Of a stretch of DNA of 31,660 nt, positions 13,242 through 21,444 are shown piece by piece. This DNA comes from a virus. The notes beneath the pieces are model-generated. The model had not been told where the DNA came from. It did not search any database and saw only the letters and a program-made list of their open reading frames with translations. The stretch's first letter is position 1, and each line of letters opens with the position of its first letter. Location of the stretch: positions 1 to 31,660 of IMG/VR virus record IMGVR_UViG_3300025312_000518, one strand, 5' to 3'. Both the position numbers and the translations under genes were made by a program.

Positions 13242-15695
13242 CTAGTTGGCCACCGCCTCAGCGCACACGATCTGGACGAAGCGGTCCTGGCCGCTGGCTG
13301 ATAACCTCGTGCTCTCCGCCGTCGAGAGCACCCTGACGCTGACGACATCGACCCGGTAGGTCGTGGTGCCGTCAAGGTCCGTCAGCGTTGACGGTGTCGC
13401 GGTGTTGCGCGCGGTCCTGAGATTCGACAGGATGCCACCAGGGTCAGCCATCCCCCCGCTCTGGCGCCCTCCCCGAGCGCCGCGACTGAGCCGAGCCGTC
13501 ATGACCCACTGGCGCCGTTCGTCCTGCTGGACGCGCCCGTAGAGCGTGAACCACAGGACTTCGGGGGTCAGAGCCGATGTGTTGTTCACGAAGGTGAACC
13601 GCAGGAAGACGTTGCGACCGCTGGTGTTGGCAGCGAAATAGACCTCGCTGTAGCCGTCCGCCGTGATCGTGGTGGCGCTGCCGCTGGAATTCTGGCACTG
13701 CGTCCATGAGGAGGGCACGCCGTTGTAGACATCCGTGGCGTAGTCCACGCGCAGAGGCCGTGCGGCAGCCAGGTTGCGCGCGAAGACGCCCACCCGGTGG
13801 AGGCCCTTGCCCAGGTGCCGCCGGCCGGGGCCGCCGTCCCAGCCGGAGGTGATCATCGAGTGCTGCTGGGTGGCGGCGCTGGGGGCGGCGAAGCGATTCT
13901 CAGTCCCCAGTACCACCCACCCAATGCGGTAGGACTTGCCGGAACCCATGCTGGAGTTGGGTTCTTGGAACCAGAGGAGGGGGGCGTCGAGGTAGGGCAC
14001 GGTAGTCACGAAGGGCTGAACTACGTCCACGTCATCAGCCCCTAGAGAACTGGGGTCGAAGAGGGTCAAGAAACCTTGCCAGACCCAGCCTCGACCAGCC
14101 TTCCGGCCGCGCAGCACATAGCCGCTCATCGCCGCGTAGAGCCATTGGGCATCTTCGACGAGCCGGACATCGCCAAAGTTTGCCTGCAAACTATTCAGGG
14201 CGCCTACCCCCGTCATCAGAGACGGAGCAACGCGACGCAGGCTGATGTCCTCGTACTGGCCGTCAAGGTCTAACTGCCAGAGCCCGCGGTGTGCCAGCGG
14301 CACCAGCAGCGACCCATCGAAGCCGGCCAGCAGCCCCCGCGCGTTGGCATCGTTGGCCTGGGTCCGCAAGGCCGGCGTCATATGATAGATCAGCCCGGTG
14401 ATGTCCGTCGTCCACACTCCGTCATCTTTGCCCACAACGACCAAATCGGCCCATGTCTCCGCATCGTTGGTATCGACTGAAGAGTCCCCCAGAGACGCAA
14501 TAACGGATGACCAGGAGCCGCCATTCGTAGGGGTTGTGGAGCTACGCATTTGATTCTCCGCAGACACACCGAAGAAAGTGTCTCTCAGCATAGTGAAAGC
14601 GTAGGGCCACCACGATAGGGCGAACGTGCTTTCGGTCCACGTGTCACCATCTGCGCTGTACCAATAACTACTGCTTCCCCTGGAGACGTACAGGTTGGCT
14701 CCGTACACCGCCATGTCAAAAAGGGTCTTTAGTGTTTCGGTTGGGCGTGTTCCTATGAAGCGGTGGAGCCAATTCCCTGTGGCGGCGCTGAAACGATACA
14801 CGCTCAGGCCATCGCAGAGGTACAGGCTGCCACCGAACACCCGCATGTTGACCATGCCGCCGTTGAACGTCGGCCTGTGGCTCGTTAACGCCGTGCCGTT
14901 GGCGCTGCCGTCGAAACCGTCGTACAGGAAGCCCTCGACCCACCAGTCACCAACACCCGGCATCGTCCCGGTCTGGATATTAAAACGAAGGCCATGATGC
15001 GTGGCGGTGTTGTTGAACGCATCCGTCGTTGGCCCGATCCTCAACGTCCCGTCGACGTAGACGTTGAAGACGTCGCCGCTGCACGTGGCCTGGAGCAAAT
15101 ACGTCGTCCCTGCCGTCACGGTGATGTTGGCCGTTGCTACCACGGTGGGGGACCCGGCGACAAGTTTCTCCAACTGCAGGGCATTGGCTGACCCGCTGGA
15201 GGCCTGGTTCAGCCTGACCGACCAGTAGTTGGAAGCATCACTGAGTCGCAGGACGATGCCATGTCCTGTCCCGACCTCGACCCTGATCCGGGCCCCAACC
15301 TGCACACTGGCGTCCCCAGAGCTGACGCTGATGACGGTGTCTTCGTCGAACGCTATTGGCCGGCACTCGCCGCTGCGAATCTCCGGCGTCCCCGCGCGCA
15401 CGGTGTAGGGGCTGGCCCCCTGATCGGTGTAGGTGATCAACGGGGACAGCCGGAACCCCTGGTCGCGCGCGGCATCGACGTTGTTCGCCATGAGATACCG
15501 CGTGGGATCCCGCACGAACTGCTGCCCGAGCCCGCCCGTGAACTCTCCCTGTTCCCAGAGCAGGCGTTCCTTCTCCCCCTGGGTCTCGTCGTCCACCTGG
15601 TAGGCCAAGCGGCCTCCTGTGTCCGTCGCCAGGGTGATCGGTATGCGGGTAGCCCCGTTGACGAGCAGGACATCCCAGGGCCTAGGATCGGGCAC
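13242..15695 (-). CDS. Large tail protein with lectin-like and propeller-like regions (817 aa)
   Basis: The start (DVLLVNGATRIPITLATDTG) is compact. Residues about 115-265 form a concanavalin/LamG-like beta sandwich (ARIRVEVGTGHGIVLRLSDA, LLQATCSGDVFNVYVDGTLR). Residues about 270-560 hold repeating units (GGSLYLCDGLSVYRFSAATG, YGANLYVSRGSSSYW, LLAGFDGSLLVPLAHRGLWQ) like a beta-propeller. The end is strand-rich. This layout recurs in tail hub, distal tail or spike proteins that touch host sugars. It lies between the connector-like gene and the fibre-tip gene. No catalytic motif is recognised. Confidence 0.75.
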   Translation of the reverse strand: MPDPRPWDVLLVNGATRIPITLATDTGGRLAYQVDDETQGEKERLLWEQGEFTGGLGQQFVRDPTRYLMANNVDAARDQGFRLSPLITYTDQGASPYTVRAGTPEIRSGECRPIAFDEDTVISVSSGDASVQVGARIRVEVGTGHGIVLRLSDASNYWSVRLNQASSGSANALQLEKLVAGSPTVVATANITVTAGTTYLLQATCSGDVFNVYVDGTLRIGPTTDAFNNTATHHGLRFNIQTGTMPGVGDWWVEGFLYDGFDGSANGTALTSHRPTFNGGMVNMRVFGGSLYLCDGLSVYRFSAATGNWLHRFIGTRPTETLKTLFDMAVYGANLYVSRGSSSYWYSADGDTWTESTFALSWWPYAFTMLRDTFFGVSAENQMRSSTTPTNGGSWSSVIASLGDSSVDTNDAETWADLVVVGKDDGVWTTDITGLIYHMTPALRTQANDANARGLLAGFDGSLLVPLAHRGLWQLDLDGQYEDISLRRVAPSLMTGVGALNSLQANFGDVRLVEDAQWLYAAMSGYVLRGRKAGRGWVWQGFLTLFDPSSLGADDVDVVQPFVTTVPYLDAPLLWFQEPNSSMGSGKSYRIGWVVLGTENRFAAPSAATQQHSMITSGWDGGPGRRHLGKGLHRVGVFARNLAAARPLRVDYATDVYNGVPSSWTQCQNSSGSATTITADGYSEVYFAANTSGRNVFLRFTFVNNTSALTPEVLWFTLYGRVQQDERRQWVMTARLSRGARGGRQSGGMADPGGILSNLRTARNTATPSTLTDLDGTTTYRVDVVSVRVLSTAESTRLSASGQDRFVQIVCAEAVAN

Positions 15696-15969
15696 GGAGC
15701 CGTTTCCCCTTCATCCCAGCCCGTGTCACCCACCCCAAACTGGGGATGTACTCTTCTTGGATGTAGTCCTCGACCTCTTGGTCTGTGGGCCGCTGCTGGG
15801 CCTTGCGCCGAGGGCCCCACGAGAAGCTCAACTGGTCTCGCCGCTCTAGCTGGGGGCAGTAGACGCTGACGAGCAGGAGGCCCTCCCTCTCCTCCTCCTG
15901 CTCCACGACCACCTCGATGCCCGCGTAGGAGGCCGGCGGTGGCCGGTCAGCCGGCACGATGCGGACCAT
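15682..15969 (-). CDS. Acidic hypothetical protein (95 aa)
   Basis: MVRIVPADRPPPASYAGIEV starts a protein with a very acidic stretch (VVVEQEEEREGLLLVSVY) and a basic end (GMKGKRLRARS); the segment RPTDQEVEDYIQEEYIPSLG is probably helical. ATG 15969 lies 5 bases after the TAA of the connector-like gene, and its end overlaps the start of the 817-residue gene by 14 bases. It sits where phages often carry a tail completion or tail-tube accessory protein, but no family is recognised. Confidence 0.6.
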   Translation of the reverse strand: MVRIVPADRPPPASYAGIEVVVEQEEEREGLLLVSVYCPQLERRDQLSFSWGPRRKAQQRPTDQEVEDYIQEEYIPSLGWVTRAGMKGKRLRARS

Positions 15970-15974
15970 TTCGC

Positions 15975-17234
15975 TTAGTCCAGGCGCCCGGGGAGCATGC
16001 GTCGCCTGGCGCGCGGCTGGAACCTGGCGCACATGCTCGTCCAGGTCCTCTTCCATTCGTTGGCCTGGCGGGTGTACTCGGCCTTCTCTTCCGGCGGCGC
16101 CTGGTTGGCGATGATCGGCAGCGCATACCGCAGGGTGCCGGCCACTACCCAATCCAGGTCGGCCCAGGTGACGCTGGTGTCAGCGCTCAGCGCCTCCCCA
16201 GCGCGGAACGCCTTGACCCATGGGGTCCGCCAGTTCTGACGCGTCGGTGGGTCAAGCAGCAGAAACAGGCCGGAGAGCTGCGTAGACAGGCTCAGGCCAG
16301 CCTCGTCACCGCTCACGTCCCACCAGGCCCACACGTCTTGATCGGGGGCGTCGGGCATCTCGCGGTTCGTGGCGTAGCTCGTCCCTCGCTCTGTAACTTC
16401 CATCACTTCTTCGATCTGCGCCTTGTGGCTGATCCACGTGGGCAACGGATAGCGCGTCCGGCCGTCCTCCAGCATGATGACATCATCCCACAGGCTCACG
16501 TCGCCGTTCCCCACGGCCATGAGGCGAACCTGCACCTGCACACAGCCTGATGGAGCGACGAAGTCCGAGCGCACGAACTGGTTTCTCCTTTGCGTGCTGT
16601 CCACGGCAGAAATCTCCGCGCCATTCGTCGCATCCCATATGCGCAGACGGGCCGTGCTCGTCCCGCCGGAGGCCAGCACCACCCCCTGAACGGAGTAACC
16701 ATGCCCTTCGTGAACACTGATCGTCTGGTACCCATACCCGCCCGCCGATGTCGCAGTAACCGTCATGGATTGTGCGCCTCGGTAAGTGTTGCCAGCGGTG
16801 CTCTTGGCCAGCGTAGCAGTCACAGCCGTCCAACTCGTGGTCCCCGAGGCCTCCATGTCCGAGTCCGCGAGCAGAGACAGGGGGTAGTTGAGGCGCCGCC
16901 TGATCCTGCGCAGCGCCCGATCGATGCAGCGGTTCAGCTCGTCGGGATGCAGGTTATAGTGCAGTTCGTAGTCCAGGTCCGCCGTGTCCGAGTAGTTGGC
17001 CCCGCCGTGAGCTAAGGCGCCGGTCGTGTTGGTGAACCCCGAGACCGTGCGGACTTGGTCCGCCGCGGCTACGTCTGGGCGGTAGATGTAGGCGTCGCGG
17101 TGGGTCTCGGAAGGATGGCGGCTGTTCTGAAGGTCTGTATCGGTGACGGCGCCCGCAGCCACGCTGTTGGCCACGCCAACCCATCCGCCGAGTAGGCGGA
17201 GGGCCTCTTGCCGGATCGTGACACGGCTAGGCAC
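15975..17234 (-). CDS. Connector/neck-like virion protein with carbohydrate-binding-like insert (419 aa)
   Basis: The N-terminal part is helical (TIRQEALRLLGGWVGVANSV; later LNRCIDRALRRIRRRLNYPL), then residues about 120-260 form a beta sandwich resembling a CBM_4_9-type module (GAQSMTVTATSAGGYGYQTI, ARLRIWDATNGAEI, VQVQVRLMAVGNGDVSLWDD). The C-terminal part resumes with YPLPTWISHKAQIEEVMEV and a helical end with basic residues. A helical phage core split by a sugar-binding-like sandwich is known from some neck and connector proteins. Start ATG 17234 overlaps the preceding gene by 8 bases. Confidence 0.65.
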   Translation of the reverse strand: MPSRVTIRQEALRLLGGWVGVANSVAAGAVTDTDLQNSRHPSETHRDAYIYRPDVAAADQVRTVSGFTNTTGALAHGGANYSDTADLDYELHYNLHPDELNRCIDRALRRIRRRLNYPLSLLADSDMEASGTTSWTAVTATLAKSTAGNTYRGAQSMTVTATSAGGYGYQTISVHEGHGYSVQGVVLASGGTSTARLRIWDATNGAEISAVDSTQRRNQFVRSDFVAPSGCVQVQVRLMAVGNGDVSLWDDVIMLEDGRTRYPLPTWISHKAQIEEVMEVTERGTSYATNREMPDAPDQDVWAWWDVSGDEAGLSLSTQLSGLFLLLDPPTRQNWRTPWVKAFRAGEALSADTSVTWADLDWVVAGTLRYALPIIANQAPPEEKAEYTRQANEWKRTWTSMCARFQPRARRRMLPGRLD

Positions 17235-17403
17235 CCTCTTCCTCTTCGAGGACCTGGGTAAGAGAACGGTGCTGGCGCACGGCGCGGGCCAGCTCCTTCG
17301 TCACGTCGCGATGGACCTGGCGAATCTCGATGCCGTGCTCGTCGTAGACGAAGTACCGGGCAAAGCCTGGCTCTCGATCCACGATCTTGACCGTTACCGT
17401 CAC
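17227..17403 (-). CDS. Small charged hypothetical protein (58 aa)
   Basis: MTVTVKIVDREPGFARYFVY has a strand pattern, then HRDVTKELARAVRQHRSLTQ looks helical, with an acidic end VLEEEEGA. The GTG at 17403 overlaps the TGA of the Lys-rich gene before it and the stop lies inside the start of the connector-like gene, so it is coupled on both sides. No family is recognised. Confidence 0.65.
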   Translation of the reverse strand: MTVTVKIVDREPGFARYFVYDEHGIEIRQVHRDVTKELARAVRQHRSLTQVLEEEEGA

Positions 17404-17534
17404 TTGCCCTTCCTTTTCACTCCTTTGATCTTGCCGACGTTCTCGCTGGCATAGAAGACCTGCGAGCCCTTCTTCTTGCCGTACTGCTCCTCCATCGCCC
17501 GCTTGATCTTGGAGCCCTTCTTGTTCAGGGGCAT
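17400..17534 (-). CDS. Lys/Gly-rich micro-protein, conserved phage type (44 aa)
   Basis: MPLNKKGSKIKRAMEEQYGK, then GSQVFYASENVGKIKGVKR. A short 'KGxKIxxAMxxQYGxxKGxxVFYASxNxGxIKG' protein is, as I recall, very common in phage head regions. It is strongly basic and could bind nucleic acid. Function is unknown. ATG 17534 lies two bases after the stop of the 30-residue gene. Confidence 0.75.
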   Translation of the reverse strand: MPLNKKGSKIKRAMEEQYGKKKGSQVFYASENVGKIKGVKRKGK

Positions 17535-17536
17535 CT

Positions 17537-17629
17537 TTACTTGCCCTTCTTGCCCTTCTTGCCGCCCTTCATCATCTTCTCCATGTCCTTGGGCATCTTG
17601 CCGCCCTTGTGGTCCTTGTGCATGGGCAT
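17537..17629 (-). CDS. Lys/Met-rich micro-protein (30 aa)
   Basis: MPMHKDHKGGKMPKDMEKMM is followed by a Lys/Gly tail (GGKKGKKGK). About half the residues are Lys, Met or Gly. AAGGAGACGAAGATC before ATG 17629 gives a good ribosome site. The product is a short polycation, perhaps packed with or near DNA. An in-frame upstream start at 17761 exists, but it would overlap the previous gene for more than 100 bases. Confidence 0.55.
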   Translation of the reverse strand: MPMHKDHKGGKMPKDMEKMMKGGKKGKKGK

Positions 17630-17642
17630 GATCTTCGTCTCC

Positions 17643-17843
17643 TTACCTGGTCCACCGATACCGGGGGACCATCGCCTCTTCTTCCACGGCGCCTGATGGC
17701 AGGATGCCCCGGTAGAGATACAGCAGGTGGATGCGATCTGCCTCCTCATTGAAGGTGCCATCGGGGTTGGGCAGCGGTCGGCCGGGGGGCATCGTCGCCA
17801 ACGCCAACATGGAGAAACGCTTGTCCCTCGTGTCGACGCTCAC
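17643..17843 (-). CDS. Small DTRxKRxSML protein, paralogue B (66 aa)
   Basis: SVDTRDKRFSMLALATMPPG, then LPNPDGTFNEEADRIHLLYL and YRGI. This is the short phage virion-region protein with 'DTRxKRxSMLxxxxP...PNPDGTxxxxDRxHLLxLYxGI'. A second copy sits at 19788-20018. GTG at 17843 follows GGGAGG and overlaps the TGA of the gene before (GTGA). Function unknown to me; probably a structural accessory. Confidence 0.75.
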   Translation of the reverse strand: MSVDTRDKRFSMLALATMPPGRPLPNPDGTFNEEADRIHLLYLYRGILPSGAVEEEAMVPRYRWTR

Positions 17844-18043
17844 TGTTCCTCCCACGTGGCGACCACGTAGTAGCGGTCGTTCGGCATGTTCCACGGGTTG
17901 AACGAGATCACGGCCTCCTGTGGCGCCCCGGCCTGGACCAGCGCGTCTATCGCGCCATGTACCTCCTGCGGCGTGGGGTGATCGAGGGTCACGCGCACCT
18001 TAATCGTCCTGGGGATTACTTGACGCTCGGGCTCCTGCACCAT
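17840..18043 (-). CDS. Hypothetical protein (67 aa)
   Basis: A small alpha/beta protein: strand TIKVRVTLDHPT, helix PQEVHGAIDALVQAGAPQEA, strands AVISFNPW and YYVVATWEE. The pattern is regular enough to be real. It sits between the 408-residue structural protein and the DTR paralogue. No family assigned. Confidence 0.65.
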   Translation of the reverse strand: MVQEPERQVIPRTIKVRVTLDHPTPQEVHGAIDALVQAGAPQEAVISFNPWNMPNDRYYVVATWEEQ

Positions 18044-18056
18044 GGTCGTATAGGTA

Positions 18057-19283
18057 TTACGCCCATTCGTTGCGAATCGCGGTCGTGCCGTCGTCGCTCA
18101 CGGCAGAGGTCGCGATGTTTGCAGCGTCAGCGTCGTTCCTGAGCGCTTGTGTGGTACTCGTCTGAGTGATCTTGTTCCGGCTCAGGGCGAATATCCACCG
18201 GACCCCGTCTCGGAACGACGCAGTGACGGCGGGAATGCCAGCGGACTCAGTCATGGCCTCATCCCAGAACTCGTCCACCGCGCCGGCAGCCAGAGCGGCG
18301 GCGTCGATAGTGTCCGCGGTGAGCGACCCGGCGTCGAGCTGGCCCGTGCTGGCGTTGAGGATCGTGATGAACAGGCGGAAGACCTGCGCCAGCACACCGC
18401 CCAGGAACGCCCCCGGCACGATCACGAAGTCGTCGTTATCGGCCGGAGCTTCGGTCAGCGCCTCAGCCAACGTCACGATCTGCGTCGTCACCGCGTAGTC
18501 CGTAATCACCCGGGCCTGGCCCAGCAGGGCGCCGCTGGTGAAGACCATCACCATGCCGTTGAAGTGATCTGCGGTGGCTTCGGTGAAGCCGTCCACGGCA
18601 AAGCTGGTGGTCGTGGGCGCCACGTCGTTGACCTCGCCCGAGAGTCCGTGGGCACGGGCCTGCTGGCCGTAGGTCCCCAGCGTCAGGTGCCCCGCCATGG
18701 CCTCGTCCCACACGCCGTCGGCGATCTCCGCCACTGCGTCGGCCGCCAGCGCGGCAGCGTCGATGGCGCCAGCGGCGAAGGTGGCCGCGTCAATAGCCCC
18801 GTTGTTGATGGCTGCGGCCGTGATGACGTTGGCCGCCAGGCCGTTCACGGTGGTCACGGCCGTCACCGTGCCGACCGTGGAGTTGGCTGCCGCGTAGCCC
18901 GTGCCGTCGTAGAACAGTTCGGCATTGTCGGCTGCGGTCGCGTCGCCGCTGATCTGTGTCACGTCCACGCGGATATCGCCAGCCTCCTCCGGGTACATGA
19001 CGATAGGCGTTGTCTTTCCCTGGGTGCTCTTGGCGATCACCATCACGATGTCGCCGTTCATCTCGCCGGCAGTGAGGGTGATTTCGTACATGCCACTGGA
19101 GGTCGTCTCCTCCACGGCTTCCTCCGTGGCGTCCGCGAAGCCGCCCGACTGCGTGGATACCTCCGAGTCAAGGCCGGTGGCGCCGCTGACCAGGTCGCCA
19201 TCGGCGTCCAGGATCGGGAAGCCCAGGTGGCAGGCGACGTTCTTCTTCGGGACCGGTCTGGCTTGCGTCGGGTCGTTCGCCAT
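18057..19283 (-). CDS. Phage tail/fibre-type structural protein, Ala-rich repeats (408 aa)
   Basis: The start (KKNVACHLGFPILDADGDLV) resembles the first domain of many tail-attached proteins, with the beta layout continuing through GMYEITLTAGEMNGDIVMVI. The middle (about 135-200) has repeated 'AAxxxxAIDAATFAAGAIDAAALAADA' units followed by AEIADGVWDEAMAGH, a stretch common in phage virion proteins. A second such repeat with DAAALAAGAVDEFWDEAM occurs near 325-345. The part between them is a beta domain (TTTSFAVDGFTEATADHFNG). The Ala repeats probably form extended or coiled fibre segments. Confidence 0.75.
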   Translation of the reverse strand: MANDPTQARPVPKKNVACHLGFPILDADGDLVSGATGLDSEVSTQSGGFADATEEAVEETTSSGMYEITLTAGEMNGDIVMVIAKSTQGKTTPIVMYPEEAGDIRVDVTQISGDATAADNAELFYDGTGYAAANSTVGTVTAVTTVNGLAANVITAAAINNGAIDAATFAAGAIDAAALAADAVAEIADGVWDEAMAGHLTLGTYGQQARAHGLSGEVNDVAPTTTSFAVDGFTEATADHFNGMVMVFTSGALLGQARVITDYAVTTQIVTLAEALTEAPADNDDFVIVPGAFLGGVLAQVFRLFITILNASTGQLDAGSLTADTIDAAALAAGAVDEFWDEAMTESAGIPAVTASFRDGVRWIFALSRNKITQTSTTQALRNDADAANIATSAVSDDGTTAIRNEWA

Positions 19284-19787
19284 CTACGCGCTTCCTACCA
19301 GTTTCTTGTACCAGTCGAGCAGGCTGCGCCGTTTGGGCGTGGGTGGCGGCGCAGCAGCCAGCTGCTGCAGGGCTTGTGCTGTGGGGATGGACAGCGCGGG
19401 AAGCAACACGTCTCCGCCTCTCTCCTTCGCCGCTTCCTCCGCTTTGCGGCGGATGGTCGTGAACTGCTGGAGCAGGTCTTGTTGTACCTGCACGCTGGGG
19501 GCGGTGATGCTGGTCAGCAGAGAGGGCCTGATGAACGTGGTCGTGAAGGGCGGGTGCATCTTTTGCCCGGCCTCGTTGCGGATGAAGGATCGCGCGAGCC
19601 GCTCCTGGCCGCTACCCTCTTCGGTGTAGATGTGCAGCTCCAGGAAGATGGCGTCCACCGCATCGCTGGGGTCCGTCGCCCTCGTGCCGGCGTACTCTGC
19701 GACGAATGGCCCCTTGCGCTTGTGGGCGAAGAGATACTTCGATCCCATCTTGAGGTGGGGGATCATGGCCTCGACCTGGCTTTCCAT
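19284..19787 (-). CDS. Hypothetical virion-region protein (167 aa)
   Basis: The N-terminal half is alpha/beta (MESQVEAMIPHLKMGSKYLF, AIFLELHIYTEEG). The second half has a long helix (VQQDLLQQFTTIRRKAEEAA) and a Pro/Ala-rich linker leading to a basic end (KRRSLLDWYKKL). It lies between the paralogue A gene and the 408-residue structural gene. No family is recognised. Confidence 0.65.
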   Translation of the reverse strand: MESQVEAMIPHLKMGSKYLFAHKRKGPFVAEYAGTRATDPSDAVDAIFLELHIYTEEGSGQERLARSFIRNEAGQKMHPPFTTTFIRPSLLTSITAPSVQVQQDLLQQFTTIRRKAEEAAKERGGDVLLPALSIPTAQALQQLAAAPPPTPKRRSLLDWYKKLVGSA

Positions 19788-20018
19788 CTACCAGGACCTC
19801 CCGAAGGCTGGGGTCGTGGGTCGCACGTGGGGCACGCCGCCCCAGCGGCGCATGGTCGGCTGGCCGCTGACGATGCTGATGCCGGGGTACAGGTGGATGA
19901 GCTGCGCCCGGTCATTGGAGTCGATGGTCCCGTCCGGGTTGGGCAGGACGTAGGGCAGCCCATGCACCTGGCCAAAGCCCAGCAGGCTCATACGCCGGTC
20001 CCTCGTGTCCACAGCCAC
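19788..20018 (-). CDS. Small DTRxKRxSML protein, paralogue A (76 aa)
   Basis: AVDTRDRRMSLLGFGQVHGL, then LPNPDGTIDSNDRAQLIHLY and PGI match paralogue B at 17643-17843, with a longer Arg/Pro tail ending in PAFGRSW. The tail's last residues resemble those of the preceding gene (SVFGRSW). I place the start at GTG 20018, just after the stop at 20021; upstream starts would run through the previous gene. Confidence 0.75.
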   Translation of the reverse strand: MAVDTRDRRMSLLGFGQVHGLPYVLPNPDGTIDSNDRAQLIHLYPGISIVSGQPTMRRWGGVPHVRPTTPAFGRSW

Positions 20019-20020
20019 GT

Positions 20021-20614
20021 CTACCACGACCTCCCGAAGACCGAGCCGGGGCGGCCGATGCGCATGCCCGGCACGCCGCCGGTTCGCACGTAGTACGGCT
20101 GGCCGCCCGAGGGGTCCGGACACTCGAACTCCAGGGCCGAGCAGTGACCCTCGCGACCTGCGCCACCACCAACCTCATCAACCGTACAGTAGACCAACCC
20201 GCCAGCAGAGTAGTCGAATGGCGCGCCAGTTGTGCCGTCCCACGTATGCTCACGTGTCGTCCAGACTTCACTAACGTCCACAAAGTTGCTGTTACCATGG
20301 GTAACCGCGATGCTCTTCATTAATGTGACCTTGTGGTCCTGCTGCTGCCCACCAGCGGCAGATTTTCGCGTGCGCATACGAGCAATGTGTCCTGTTGTGA
20401 CACCTGGGTCAGTTGTCGGTGACATACCACCTTGTAATTCTGCCAGGTCAACCGTTGTCAGCCAGTATGTGGTTGCGTCATCTGGACCCGAACCCGAGCC
20501 ACGACCGGCACCGAAGCCTTCGTCTAGCTCGTCAAAGGCGTCTGCATCACCGTCACCGGCACCCTGAGACCAATTGGTATGGCTGTCGGCATCTGGAAGC
20601 GCGTACTGAACCAT
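20021..20614 (-). CDS. Gly/Asp-rich structural protein (197 aa)
   Basis: Asp- and Gly-rich start (ADSHTNWSQGAGDGDADAFD) with a likely flexible part, then a strand-rich domain: TTYWLTTVDLAELQGGMSP, KVTLMKSIAVTHGNSNFVDV, SEVWTTREHTWDGTTGA. The 'NWxxGAGDGDxDAFDELDEG' type of start is seen in phage virion accessory proteins. The C-terminus is similar to the end of the next gene (GRSW). Function unknown; decoration or minor tail part likely. Confidence 0.65.
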   Translation of the reverse strand: MVQYALPDADSHTNWSQGAGDGDADAFDELDEGFGAGRGSGSGPDDATTYWLTTVDLAELQGGMSPTTDPGVTTGHIARMRTRKSAAGGQQQDHKVTLMKSIAVTHGNSNFVDVSEVWTTREHTWDGTTGAPFDYSAGGLVYCTVDEVGGGAGREGHCSALEFECPDPSGGQPYYVRTGGVPGMRIGRPGSVFGRSW

Positions 20615-20637
20615 TTACCCCTGCCCCTGCCGACTCG

Positions 20638-20829
20638 TTAGCCCAAAACCCAGTACCGGGCGCGGACTACCCGGCCAAACACACCAGCCTTAACCAGGGC
20701 GGCCATGGCCTCTTGCTCCGTGGTGTAGCGTTTCCCGACCAGATTCGCGGATACAACTTCATCGACCGACGCCTCAATTACATAGCGCACGATAGCCAAC
20801 ATCGTAGGCATCGTTGCTGTCTCACTCAT
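20638..20829 (-). CDS. Small hypothetical protein (63 aa)
   Basis: A short alpha/beta protein: strand MLAIVRYVIEASVDE, helix TTEQEAMAALVKAGVF, strand GRVVRARYWVL. ATG 20829 overlaps the TGA of the exported-protein gene (ATGA). No family assigned. Confidence 0.6.
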   Translation of the reverse strand: MSETATMPTMLAIVRYVIEASVDEVVSANLVGKRYTTEQEAMAALVKAGVFGRVVRARYWVLG

Positions 20830-21377
20830 TGCAGAACACCCAGCACCTTGCGGATCATGTTCTGCTGCGCCGACAATTGGTTGCCCGACGGCATGAAAGT
20901 GATCGACCCATCTTCAGCCGTGATGCGGTATCCGATGGCGTTGCGTTCGTTTTGTGATGCACGGGAAAATCCCGCCGTGATGCTTTCGTCCCAGCCCTGG
21001 AGAATCGCGACCCATACAGCAGTCTCCGGCGGCCGCTGCGGGCGTGGCACGTTCACGTTGTCGTGCTTCCATATCCACCAGACCATGGAGCACTCCGTCC
21101 ACGCCTTGAAGTGGTCCTCATGAGCCAGCGGGTTGACGGTGTTCGCACGAATCCACGCGGTCACGTCCAGCGTTGGGTCGGCCAGCAACGCTTGCCTGGC
21201 CGAGACTCCCGCATCGTTGACGGCGTAGTCCAGGTACTCATCTTGCCCGAAGAGCCAGGACACAACGACCTGAGTCTCGGGCGCCGACAGGTTGTACGAA
21301 GGCACCTCAGCCCGCACCGAGCCCGTGGGAATGAGCGCCAGAGCCAGCGCAACGAGCGCGAACCAGAACCGTGTCAT
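20826..21377 (-). CDS. Exported protein with signal peptide (183 aa)
   Basis: The N-terminus is a clear Sec signal: MTR, hydrophobic core FWFALVALALALIPTG, and likely cleavage after SVRA. The mature part is mostly helical and Trp-rich (TECSMVWWIWKHDN; ETAVWVAILQGWDESITAGF) and has one Cys. GGGAAGAGGTGGG lies before ATG 21377. An exported product inside a virion operon could act on the host envelope, in superinfection exclusion or in lysis. No family is recognised. Confidence 0.65.
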   Translation of the reverse strand: MTRFWFALVALALALIPTGSVRAEVPSYNLSAPETQVVVSWLFGQDEYLDYAVNDAGVSARQALLADPTLDVTAWIRANTVNPLAHEDHFKAWTECSMVWWIWKHDNVNVPRPQRPPETAVWVAILQGWDESITAGFSRASQNERNAIGYRITAEDGSITFMPSGNQLSAQQNMIRKVLGVLQ

Positions 21378-21444
21378 GCATGCCCACCTCTTCCCACGAC
21401 GTTACCTGAGTGTCTTACTGGATATGCGCGGTAACTTAGCCTGC

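Noticed and set aside
18147-20093. A 648-codon open frame on the plus strand
   Set aside because: Same explanation: antisense, in codon register with three minus-strand structural genes.
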